DNA of 22,712 nucleotides from JBEKHI01 sp050012355. GTDB taxonomy: Bacteria; Actinomycetota; Actinomycetes; Streptosporangiales; Streptosporangiaceae. The notes under the pieces were generated by a model. It saw only the letters and a program-made list of their open reading frames with translations, made no database searches and had not been told where the DNA came from. Shown piece by piece: positions 8,842 through 15,019 of this stretch; position 1 is the stretch's first letter; every line of letters begins with the position of its first letter. Both the position numbers and the translations under genes were made by a program. Location: NCBI GenBank assembly GCA_050012355.1, contig JBEKHI010000090.1, positions 1 through 22,712 of the forward strand, given 5' to 3'.

Positions 8842-9935
8842 GATGTTTCTCCCTGGGGGGCGAGCGCCGCCGGGACCGGCTCGGTGGACGACGGGTCGTG
8901 CAGCCAGCACGCGACGGTGCGGGCAGTGTTTCCCCGACCAACCAGCCCCGACCGACCTCCCGGGCCGTGCGGTGCGGCCAGCAGCGGCACGTCGGTGCGG
9001 CACCGGTCCATGGCGTACTCGCAGCGCGGATGGAACGCGCACCCGCCGGGGGGCTCGCGCAGGTCGGGCGGCGAGCCGGGGATTCCGGTCATGTGCTCGC
9101 GGGGGCCGTGCAGTGGCGGGAACGAACCGAGCAGCCCGAGCGTGTACGGATGCCGAGGCGACCGGAACAGCGGCTGGGCCCCGGCCCGCTCCACGATCCG
9201 GCCGCCGTACATGATCGAGATCGAGTCGGCGATCTCGATGAGCAGCGACAGGTCGTGGGTGATGAACAGCACGGCGAACCCGAGCCGGTCCCTGAGCTCA
9301 GTCAGTTCCTCGAGGATCTCCCGCTGGGTCACCACGTCGAGCGCGGTCGTCGGCTCGTCCATGATCACGATCCGCGGCTCGAGTGCGAGCGCCATCGCGA
9401 TCATCACCCGCTGCCGCATCCCGCCCGACAGCTCATGCGGGTAGGCCCGCAGCCGGTCGGCGTTGATGCCGACCATGGCCAGCAGTTCGGTGGCCCGTTC
9501 CCGCCGCGCGTGCCGGTCGGCGCCCGCGTGATGTGCCCGCAGCACATCGGTGAGCTGGGCGCCGACGGACATCACCGGGTTCAGCGCGTGCATCGCCGAC
9601 TGCATCACGACCGCGATCCGCGACCAGCGCAGCCGCCGTAGCTCCGCCTCGCTGGCCGCCAGTATGTCGGTGCCCTCGAAGGTGACGCTGCCGCCGGTGA
9701 TCACCCCCGGCGCGCGCAGCAGCCGGGTGAACGCATAGGCCAGGGTGGACTTGCCGCTGCCGCTCTCGCCCGCCAGGCCAAGCACCTCGCCGGGACGGAG
9801 GGTGAGGTCGGCGTCGAGCACGGCGTGCACCGCGTCCGGCCCGACACCGTAGTCCACGCACAGGCCGCGCACCTCGAGCAGTGGCTCGCCGGTGGCGGTG
9901 GCGGTCGCGGCCGGCAGGCTGCTGGCGGCGGTCAT
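8838..9935 (-). CDS. Opp/Dpp-type ABC transporter ATPase (first)
   Basis: A 365-residue cytoplasmic ATPase of the OppD/DppD class. Walker A GESGSGKST is at 56-64, the signature LSGGMRQ at 169-175, Walker B IVIMDEP at 189-195, the D-loop TALD directly after, and the H-loop in LFITHDLSLL. The C-terminal oligo-HPY segment contains FHPRCEYAM. The N-terminal 15 residues are an Ala/Thr-rich lead before the first strand (EPLLEVRGLCVDYG). The start at 9935 forms an ATGA overlap with the permease stop; the frame stays open for a further 378 bp upstream but that part lies inside the permease gene. Compared with its partner it keeps canonical motifs throughout. Confidence 0.9.
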   Translation of the reverse strand: MTAASSLPAATATATGEPLLEVRGLCVDYGVGPDAVHAVLDADLTLRPGEVLGLAGESGSGKSTLAYAFTRLLRAPGVITGGSVTFEGTDILAASEAELRRLRWSRIAVVMQSAMHALNPVMSVGAQLTDVLRAHHAGADRHARRERATELLAMVGINADRLRAYPHELSGGMRQRVMIAMALALEPRIVIMDEPTTALDVVTQREILEELTELRDRLGFAVLFITHDLSLLIEIADSISIMYGGRIVERAGAQPLFRSPRHPYTLGLLGSFPPLHGPREHMTGIPGSPPDLREPPGGCAFHPRCEYAMDRCRTDVPLLAAPHGPGGRSGLVGRGNTARTVACWLHDPSSTEPVPAALAPQGETS

Positions 9936-10843
9936 TGGCGCACCACCGGGGTGAGACCCAGCCGGAACCGCCGGGGGATACCGGCCTTGCGCGCCACCTT
10001 GCGGGTCAGGCCGGCCGCTCGCAGCCGCGGGTTGATGAACTCGTCGATGCCGAAGTTGAGTAGCGCCAGCGACGTGCCGAGCAGCGCCACCGCCAGGCCC
10101 GGCGGGATGAACCACCACCATTCGTGGCTTTGCGCGGCCGACGACTGCTGCGCCCAGAACAGCATGGTGCCCCAGGACCAGTGCGCGGCGTCGATCAGCC
10201 CGAGGAACGCCAGCGAGGTGTACACCCCGATGCCGTAGATGACGGTGAACAGGAAAGACGACGCGATGATCGGGACCAGGCTCGGCAGGATCTCGAACCC
10301 GATGATCCGCCACGGCCGTTCCCCGATGAGCTGGGCCGACTCGACGAAATCCTGCTTGCGCAGCGTCAGCGTCTGCACCCGCAGCACCCTGGCGCCCCAG
10401 CCCCAGCCGGTGATGGCGATGATCAGCGAGATCAGGATGTCGTTGGCCGATGAGGACGAGGACAGGAACCCGGTCAGCACGATCAGCAACGGCAACGCCG
10501 GCAACACGAGAAACACGTTGGTCAACGCCGACAACAGGTCGTCGGCCAGCCCGCCGAAGTAGCCGGCGCTGACCCCGATGACCACCGCCAGCACGGTCGC
10601 GACCGCGCCCGCGGTGAACGCCACGATCATCGTGGAGCGCGCGCCGACGAGCAGCTGGGACAGGACGTCCTGCTGCAGCTGGGTGGTGCCCAGCCAGTCC
10701 GACGATGACGGTGGCTGGGGGATCCCGGTGGTGGTGCTCAGCGACGCCGACGGATTGTGCGGCGCGAGCACCGAGCCGAAGATCGCCAGCACCACGAAGA
10801 TGCCGAGGATGGTCAGGCCGGTGATGATCTTAGGCGATTTCAT
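9932..10843 (-). CDS. Opp/Dpp-type ABC transporter permease, DppC-like
   Basis: A 303-residue inner-membrane permease subunit. An N-terminal helix (TILGIFVVLAIFGSVLAP) is followed by the periplasmic stretch SDWLGTTQLQQDVLSQLL. This matches the HWLGTDxLGRDxxSRxxxG motif of DppC/OppC proteins, in a diverged form (Q-QQ in place of D-LGR). Then comes the GARSTMIVAFTAG binding-protein-dependent transport domain. The cytoplasmic EAA-like loop that contacts the ATPases is probably around VQTLTLRKQDFVESAQLIGE. Its GGAGG lies inside the end of the upstream permease gene, 4 bp separate the two genes, and its stop overlaps the next start (ATGA). Confidence 0.88.
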   Translation of the reverse strand: MKSPKIITGLTILGIFVVLAIFGSVLAPHNPSASLSTTTGIPQPPSSSDWLGTTQLQQDVLSQLLVGARSTMIVAFTAGAVATVLAVVIGVSAGYFGGLADDLLSALTNVFLVLPALPLLIVLTGFLSSSSSANDILISLIIAITGWGWGARVLRVQTLTLRKQDFVESAQLIGERPWRIIGFEILPSLVPIIASSFLFTVIYGIGVYTSLAFLGLIDAAHWSWGTMLFWAQQSSAAQSHEWWWFIPPGLAVALLGTSLALLNFGIDEFINPRLRAAGLTRKVARKAGIPRRFRLGLTPVVRQ

Positions 10844-10847
10844 TCGC

Positions 10848-11831
10848 TCACCCCTCCTGCCGGACGCGCGGGTCGAGCAGCACGTAGACGAAATCCGCGA
10901 TCAGGTTGGCCGACAGCACCGCGAAGGTGATGATCAGGAACACGCCCTGCAGCAGCGGGAAGTCGCGGTTCTCGACCGCCTGCTGCAGGATGTAGCCGAT
11001 ACCGGGATAGGAGAAGACGATCTCGGTCAGCAGCGCGCCGGAGACCACGAACCCGATGGCGAGGGAGAACCCGGCGACGCTCGGCAGGATCGCGTTCCGC
11101 GCGGCGTAACCGACCACGCGCCGTTTGGGCAGCCCCTTGGCCTGGGCGACCAGCACGTAGTCCTCGTCCATGGTCGTCACCATGACGTTGCGCATGCCGA
11201 CCACCCAGCCCGCCGCCGACGCGAGCACGATCGTCAGCGCGGGCAGCACCGCGTGCTCGAGCACGTTGGAGATGAACGGCCAGTTGAGGCCGGGTGTCAC
11301 CGCGACCTGGTCGTAGGCGCCGATGGCCGGCAGCCAGTGCAGGTCGGTGGCCAGCCACGCGGACAGCAGGATCGCGATGAAGAAGTACGGCGCCGCCTGG
11401 AAGAACGTCAGCGCGGGTAGCAGGTTGTCCAGCCAGCTGCCGCGCCGCCAGGCGACCAGTACCCCCAGCAGCGTGCCGAGCGTGAAGCTGATGAGCGTGG
11501 CCACGCCGACCATCCCGACCGTCCACCACAACCCGGTCGCGATCACCGTGGTGACCTTCGCCGGGAACTGGCTGGTGGAGATGCCCAGGTTGCCGTGCAG
11601 CAGGTTGTTCCAGTAGTGCAGGTACTGCGACCAGGCGGACGAGTTGCTGGACAGCCCGTACTCCTGCTCCAGGCCCTTGATCAGCGCCGGTGTCACCTGG
11701 CTGCCCTGCAGCCTGGCCAGCACCGAGGACAGCGCGTTGCCCGGCATCAGCCGCGGAATGAAGAAGTCCAGGGTGATCGCGATAATGCCGGTCACGATGT
11801 AGAAGCCCGTTCGCCGGGCAAGGGTTAGCAT
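10848..11831 (-). CDS. Opp/Dpp-type ABC transporter permease, DppB-like
   Basis: A 327-residue inner-membrane permease that would form the channel with the DppC-like subunit. It has an N-terminal helix ending FFIPRLMPGNALSSVL, which corresponds to the FLLxRLxPGDP element of DppB/OppB. A large extracytoplasmic loop follows (EYGLSSNSSAWSQYLHYWNNLLHGNLGIS), then five further helices. The coupling loop VMVTTMDEDYVLVAQAKGLPKRRV contains the conserved E/D-Y-V..A.AKG pattern, and the protein ends with DFVYVLLDPRVR. The start codon follows the lacI stop after a single base, with GGAG just inside the end of lacI. The regulator and transporter are therefore co-translated. Confidence 0.9.
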   Translation of the reverse strand: MLTLARRTGFYIVTGIIAITLDFFIPRLMPGNALSSVLARLQGSQVTPALIKGLEQEYGLSSNSSAWSQYLHYWNNLLHGNLGISTSQFPAKVTTVIATGLWWTVGMVGVATLISFTLGTLLGVLVAWRRGSWLDNLLPALTFFQAAPYFFIAILLSAWLATDLHWLPAIGAYDQVAVTPGLNWPFISNVLEHAVLPALTIVLASAAGWVVGMRNVMVTTMDEDYVLVAQAKGLPKRRVVGYAARNAILPSVAGFSLAIGFVVSGALLTEIVFSYPGIGYILQQAVENRDFPLLQGVFLIITFAVLSANLIADFVYVLLDPRVRQEG

Positions 11832-11832
11832 C

Positions 11833-12924
11833 TCACGCTCCAGGGGTGGTTTCGCAGCCGCAGCTTTCCCGCCGGATCAGCCGCGCGGGCAGGACGACAT
11901 CGCGTTCGGGTGGCTGCTTGCGCCCGATCATCGCGTGCAGCACCTCGAAGGCCGTCCCGCCGAGCTCGCCGATGGGCTGGCGGACGGTGGTCAGCCGGGG
12001 GTGCAGGTGCCGGGCCATCGGGATGTCGTCGAATCCGGTGACGGCCACCTCGCCGGGTACGTCGATCCGGTGCTGGCGCAGCACGTACATCACGCCGAGC
12101 GCCGTCTGGTCGTTGGCGCAGACGATCGCCCGCGGCAGCGGCTGGCCGGAATCGAGCAGCCGCTGGGTCACCGCCGCGCCGCCGGCCGCGAAGTAGTTGC
12201 CCTGCCAGTCGGGACCGGAGTGCAAAATGGCGCCGGCTTGCGCCGTGAGCTCCGCCAGCGACTCCTGCCGGGCCTGGCTGTCCGGGCTGTCACCGTAACC
12301 GCCCAGGTAGCCGATGGTGCGATAGCCGTGGTCGTGCAGCAGGTGGTGGGCCAGGTCCCTGATGCCCGCGCTGTTGTCGCTGCGGACGTTCGCGGTGGTC
12401 GCGGTGGCCACCCCGGCGATCGTCACCACCGGAAACTTCCGGGATAGCGCGCCGAGCTGGTCGGGGTCGAGCAGCCGGTCGTGCAGTATCAGCCCGTCGG
12501 TCTTGCGGGCCAGCGCGGTGATCCGCGCGCCGGGATCGTGGTCGTCGACGTCGACGGAACGCACCAGCAGGTCGAACCCGCGAAGCTGCGCCGCGCGCTC
12601 GATGCCGCGGTTCAGCATGTCGGGAAACTGCAGGCTCTCCGCCTCGTCGGCGAACGCGCCCTCGGTGTCGCCGTCCAGCGGGCTGACCGTCAGCGGCCGC
12701 CGGACGACGACCCCGATGACCTCCTTGAGCCGCCCCGACAGCGCGCGGGCGGCGCCGTCCGGTATGAAGCCCAGCTCGGCGACCGCCCGTTCCACCCGGT
12801 CCCTGGTCTCCGGGCGGGGGTTGCGCTGGCCGTTGAGCACCCGGGACACCGACGCGATCGAGACGCCCGCCACTCGGGCCACGTCGTAGATCGTCGGGGG
12901 CGCGACCGCGTCGTCTGGTGTCAC
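11833..12924 (-). CDS. LacI-family transcriptional regulator of the glycoside uptake operon
   Basis: A 363-residue repressor-type protein. The DNA-binding head is at about 11-32 (TIYDVARVAGVSIASVSRVLNG) with the hinge around ALSG. A periplasmic-binding-protein-like effector core follows, ending DDIPMARHLHPRLTTVRQPIGELG, the family's characteristic C-terminal stretch. I place the start at GTG 12924 because GGAGG sits 8 nt upstream. A further 78 bp of open frame (to 13002) would run through the operator palindrome at 12958-12973 and lacks a ribosome site. It is the first gene of the operon and precedes the permease by one base. The operators immediately upstream suggest that it represses its own operon until a sugar effector binds. 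The protein ends with a short CGC-containing tail. Confidence 0.92.
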   Translation of the reverse strand: MTPDDAVAPPTIYDVARVAGVSIASVSRVLNGQRNPRPETRDRVERAVAELGFIPDGAARALSGRLKEVIGVVVRRPLTVSPLDGDTEGAFADEAESLQFPDMLNRGIERAAQLRGFDLLVRSVDVDDHDPGARITALARKTDGLILHDRLLDPDQLGALSRKFPVVTIAGVATATTANVRSDNSAGIRDLAHHLLHDHGYRTIGYLGGYGDSPDSQARQESLAELTAQAGAILHSGPDWQGNYFAAGGAAVTQRLLDSGQPLPRAIVCANDQTALGVMYVLRQHRIDVPGEVAVTGFDDIPMARHLHPRLTTVRQPIGELGGTAFEVLHAMIGRKQPPERDVVLPARLIRRESCGCETTPGA

Positions 12925-12957
12925 CAGGGATGCCTCCGCATCGAGACTCACAGCGTG

Positions 12958-12973
12958 CGGTAAGCGCTTACCG
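12958..12973. promoter_or_regulatory. LacI-family operator O1 (perfect palindrome)
   Basis: CGGTAAGCGCTTACCG is a perfect 16-bp palindrome with the central CG step and AAGCGCTT core typical of LacI/GalR-family sites. It lies 34 bp upstream of the proposed regulator start codon. The neighbouring repressor gene is the obvious ligand. Confidence 0.8.
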
Positions 12974-12989
12974 TAAGAGCCGAAAATTT

Positions 12990-13009
12990 GGGTCCGTGTC
13001 ACCGGACCC
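12990..13009. other. hairpin between the two operators
   Basis: GGGTCCG (12990-12996) and CGGACCC (13003-13009) form a perfect 7-bp inverted repeat with a 6-nt spacer, between O1 and O2. It could be a leader hairpin of the operon mRNA or another protein site; nothing decides. Confidence 0.35.
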
Positions 13010-13014
13010 TGATT

Positions 13015-13030
13015 CGGTAAGCGCTTTCCC
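13015..13030. promoter_or_regulatory. LacI-family operator O2 (imperfect)
   Basis: CGGTAAGCGCTTTCCC repeats the left half of O1 exactly and the right half with two changes. Its centre lies 57 bp from that of O1. Two such sites flank the likely promoter of the operon and could allow joint binding by a dimer pair or tetramer. The score rests on similarity to O1. Confidence 0.65.
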
Positions 13031-13081
13031 GCCTTGACTTGCCAGCAGCGTACGCCCGCGAGCGCCGCTAACTCAAGGGCA

Positions 13082-13115
13082 AATGTCGTTACTGTTACAT
13101 GACTGTGACGACATT
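13082..13115. promoter_or_regulatory. inverted repeat, possible GlnR/PhoP-like site
   Basis: Arms AATGTCGTTAC (13082-13092) and GTGACGACATT (13105-13115) pair with one mismatch. The interior also reads as two 11-bp units, GTTACTGTTAC then ATGACTGTGAC (8 of 11 identical), and 11-bp direct repeats are the layout used by GlnR and PhoP. Read on the minus strand it gives GTCAC-N6-GTAAC. It is a candidate operator only. Confidence 0.35.
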
Positions 13116-13236
13116 CCGTCCACTGGCGCGGCGAGCGCCCGCCGCTGGCCCGCCGTAGCGGCCGACCGATTTGTTACGGTATAACCCGGTTGCTCCGAGC
13201 CTCGCTTTCGACCTTGTGTTCGAGTGATCATGGTGA

Positions 13237-13287
13237 GTGCTGCACCAACCAGAAAAGAGTCTGGTTAATGCAGCACCAACCAGACTC
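13237..13287. repeat. nested, mutually exclusive inverted repeats
   Basis: Hairpin A: GTGCTGCA (13237-13244), AACCAGA (13247-13253), 6-nt loop, TCTGGTT (13260-13266), TGCAGCAC (13269-13276). That is 15 bp with one 2x2 internal loop. Hairpin B: GAGTCTGGTT (13257-13266) pairs with AACCAGACTC (13278-13287). A and B share TCTGGTT and cannot coexist. The direct repeat GCACCAACCAGA (13242-13253 and 13273-13284) underlies the switch. No U tract follows. Its function is unknown: tandem operators for a dimeric regulator, or a conformational switch if transcribed. Confidence 0.6.
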
Positions 13288-13422
13288 GTCGGGCGCGGCA
13301 GCCGGGTGAGATGGCGCGGATGCCCGGTTCGTGAACTCTCCGCGAGCCCGCCGGCACGGAGTGAGCACGGAAGGCGCTGATCAGGCGTCGGCTACATGAC
13401 TGTCACACGCGTTACCGGCGGC

Positions 13423-13449
13423 GTAACAACCGGGAAACCCGGCCGAAAC
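13423..13449 (+). promoter_or_regulatory. GlnR-type nitrogen regulation box
   Basis: GTAAC-N6-GAAAC-N6-GAAAC, with exact 11-bp periodicity, matches the a-site/b-site pattern (GTnAC-N6-GAAAC) known for actinobacterial GlnR. It lies 129 bp upstream of the proposed amt start. Ammonium transporter genes are classic GlnR targets, activated under nitrogen limitation. A possible -10 (TTAAAA near 13478) lies about 30 bp downstream. No experimental proof is available here. Confidence 0.75.
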
Positions 13450-13578
13450 CCATGCATGGGAAATATTGACCGTTCCATTAAAACAGGAGCGGCCCGGGGC
13501 GGCCACGCAGGCACACACGACCAGCAGCAACCCCCGAGAGGCCCCTTCATAGGTAGCCCCCCTGGAGGAGCGAATAAC

Positions 13579-14973
13579 GTGTCTCCCTACTCTAGCTGGC
13601 TGAACGCCGGGGATAACTCCTGGCAGATGACAGCCGCGACGCTCGTCGGGCTAATGTCGATCCCGGCCCTGGCCGTGCTGTATGGCGGTCTCGTCCAGAA
13701 GAAGTGGGCGATGAACACCATGATGATGGTGTTTGCCGCCTTCGGCCTGACGCTCATCACCTGGGTCCTCTGGGCCTTCAAGATGGGCTTCGGCACGCCG
13801 TTGATCAGCAGCTTCGTCGGTGACCCGCGGAGTGTCCTCGGCCACGCCGCCGAACAGGGCCAAGCCAATATCCCGTTGCTGAACGGCCTGATGCCGAGCT
13901 TCCACTTCCCCGAGTCGAGCCTGGTGTACTTCCAGTTCGTGTTCGCGGCGATCACCCCGATCCTGTTCATCGGGTCGGTGCTCGGGCGGATCAGCTTCAA
14001 GGTCTGGCTGGTCTTCGTTCCGCTGTGGATCACGTTCGTGTACGCCGTGAACGCGTTCCTGCTGTGGGGCGGTGGCTACTGGGCACAGAAGGGCGCGCTG
14101 GACTTCTCCGGCGGTTACGTCATCCACCTCGCGGCAGGCGTCTCCGGCTTCGTCGCGGCCGCGGTGATCGGCCCGCGCCTCAAGCGGGACCGTGAGCGGG
14201 CCATCCCGAACAACCTGCTGTTCGTGGCGGTCGGCGTCGGAATCCTGTGGCTCGGCTGGAACGGGTTCAACGGCGGTGACCCGTACTTCGCGAGCCAGGA
14301 CGCCTCGGCCGCGGTGATCAACACCAACCTCGCCACCGCGGTCGCCATGATGACCTGGATCATCATGGACATGTCGTTCTCCTCGGAGAAGAAGCCGACC
14401 TTCCTGGGCGGCGTCAACGGCATGATCTGCGGTCTGGTCGGCATCACGCCAGCCGCTGGTTACGTCAACGGACTCGGCGCGATCGTCATCGGCCTGGTCT
14501 GCTCCGCGGTCGTCTGGGTCGCCTGGTACTACCTGCCGAAGTACGTATGGCCGTTCAACAAGGTCGATGATGCGCTCGGGGTGGTCTACACCCACGGCAT
14601 AGCCGGCCTCTTCGGCGGCTTGCTAGTGGGTTTGCTAGCCGATCCGAACATGGTCGAGTACCTCGGCCTCGGCAAGAACGCCAACATCAGCGGCGCGGGC
14701 TTGTTCTACGGGCACCCCAAGCAGTTGCTGACCCAGTTCCTCGCCGCGCTGACGATCATCGTCTGGGACGCGTTCATGACCTTCGTGATCCTGATGGTCA
14801 TCAAGTACGTGCTCCGGATGAAGCTGCGAATGCCCGACGAGATGCTCGAGATCGGCGACGTCGCGATCCACGGCGAGGAGGCGTACCCGTCCGACGAGCT
14901 GGTCAGCGTCGCGTCGTCGGTCGCCGACGAGGCCTCACCGAAACCATCCGATAAGGCCAAGGTCGAGAGCTAG
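13579..14973 (+). CDS. amt: ammonium transporter, Amt family
   Basis: A 464-residue trimeric-type ammonium channel of the cytoplasmic membrane, about 11 helices. The pore residues are visible: the twin histidines in GGYVIHLAAG (His183) and YTHGIAGLFGG (His339), the structural Asp in ALDFSGG (Asp175), and the signature helix YGGLVQKKWAMNTMMM (35-50). The C-terminal cytoplasmic tail LEIGDVAIHGEEAYP matches the regulatory tail that PII proteins contact. The HGVGG motif around the second His is changed to HGIAG and the preceding DDALDV to DDALGV, so this is a diverged branch. The start is GTG 13579 because GGAGGAG lies 10-15 nt upstream and the protein then begins one short stretch before helix 1. 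No glnK or glnD gene follows, unlike the classic operon. A GlnR box lies upstream and a hairpin directly downstream. Confidence 0.92.
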   Translation: MSPYSSWLNAGDNSWQMTAATLVGLMSIPALAVLYGGLVQKKWAMNTMMMVFAAFGLTLITWVLWAFKMGFGTPLISSFVGDPRSVLGHAAEQGQANIPLLNGLMPSFHFPESSLVYFQFVFAAITPILFIGSVLGRISFKVWLVFVPLWITFVYAVNAFLLWGGGYWAQKGALDFSGGYVIHLAAGVSGFVAAAVIGPRLKRDRERAIPNNLLFVAVGVGILWLGWNGFNGGDPYFASQDASAAVINTNLATAVAMMTWIIMDMSFSSEKKPTFLGGVNGMICGLVGITPAAGYVNGLGAIVIGLVCSAVVWVAWYYLPKYVWPFNKVDDALGVVYTHGIAGLFGGLLVGLLADPNMVEYLGLGKNANISGAGLFYGHPKQLLTQFLAALTIIVWDAFMTFVILMVIKYVLRMKLRMPDEMLEIGDVAIHGEEAYPSDELVSVASSVADEASPKPSDKAKVES

Positions 14974-14978
14974 GTCGT

Positions 14979-15019
14979 GCTGAGCGCCGGCGGCCTTGCG
15001 GCAGCCGCCGGCGCTCAGC
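14979..15019. terminator. bidirectional hairpin terminator, 16-bp perfect stem
   Basis: GCTGAGCGCCGGCGGC (14979-14994) pairs perfectly with 15004-15019 across a 9-nt loop. It begins 5 bp after the amt stop. Its right arm contains the stop codon of the convergent ThDP enzyme (15015-15017), so that gene would terminate within its own last codons' hairpin. There is no T tract, as is usual for GC-rich hosts. Confidence 0.82.

Larger units (their letters stand above)
13031..13578. other. long regulatory intergenic region upstream of amt
   Basis: This stretch of about 550 bp has no convincing gene. It holds a dyad at 13082-13115, an AT-richer TATAAC at 13180-13185 that could be a -10, nested inverted repeats at 13231-13287, a GlnR-type box at 13423-13449 and the amt leader. 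An open frame runs through the right part from 13396 into amt, but its first 61 codons contain the GlnR box and no family similarity, so I treat them as untranslated. The 11-mer TACATGACTGT occurs twice, at 13096-13106 and 13393-13403. Confidence 0.6.

Noticed and set aside
12925..13002. 26-residue N-terminal extension of the LacI regulator
   Set aside because: It would be encoded across the perfect operator palindrome and lacks a ribosome site; LacI proteins start close to the HTH.
13237..13287. Known riboswitch or T-box in front of amt
   Set aside because: No conserved core of any riboswitch class I can recognise, no specifier/antiterminator elements, and it lies upstream of the GlnR box and probable promoter.
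13396..13578. N-terminal 61-codon extension of the ammonium transporter
   Set aside because: It contains the GlnR box, has no signal-peptide or family features, and a better ribosome site precedes GTG 13579.
13651..14595. A 314-codon open frame antisense to amt
   Set aside because: Asp/Arg/His-rich shadow composition without any recognisable domain; the plus strand encodes a clear Amt.
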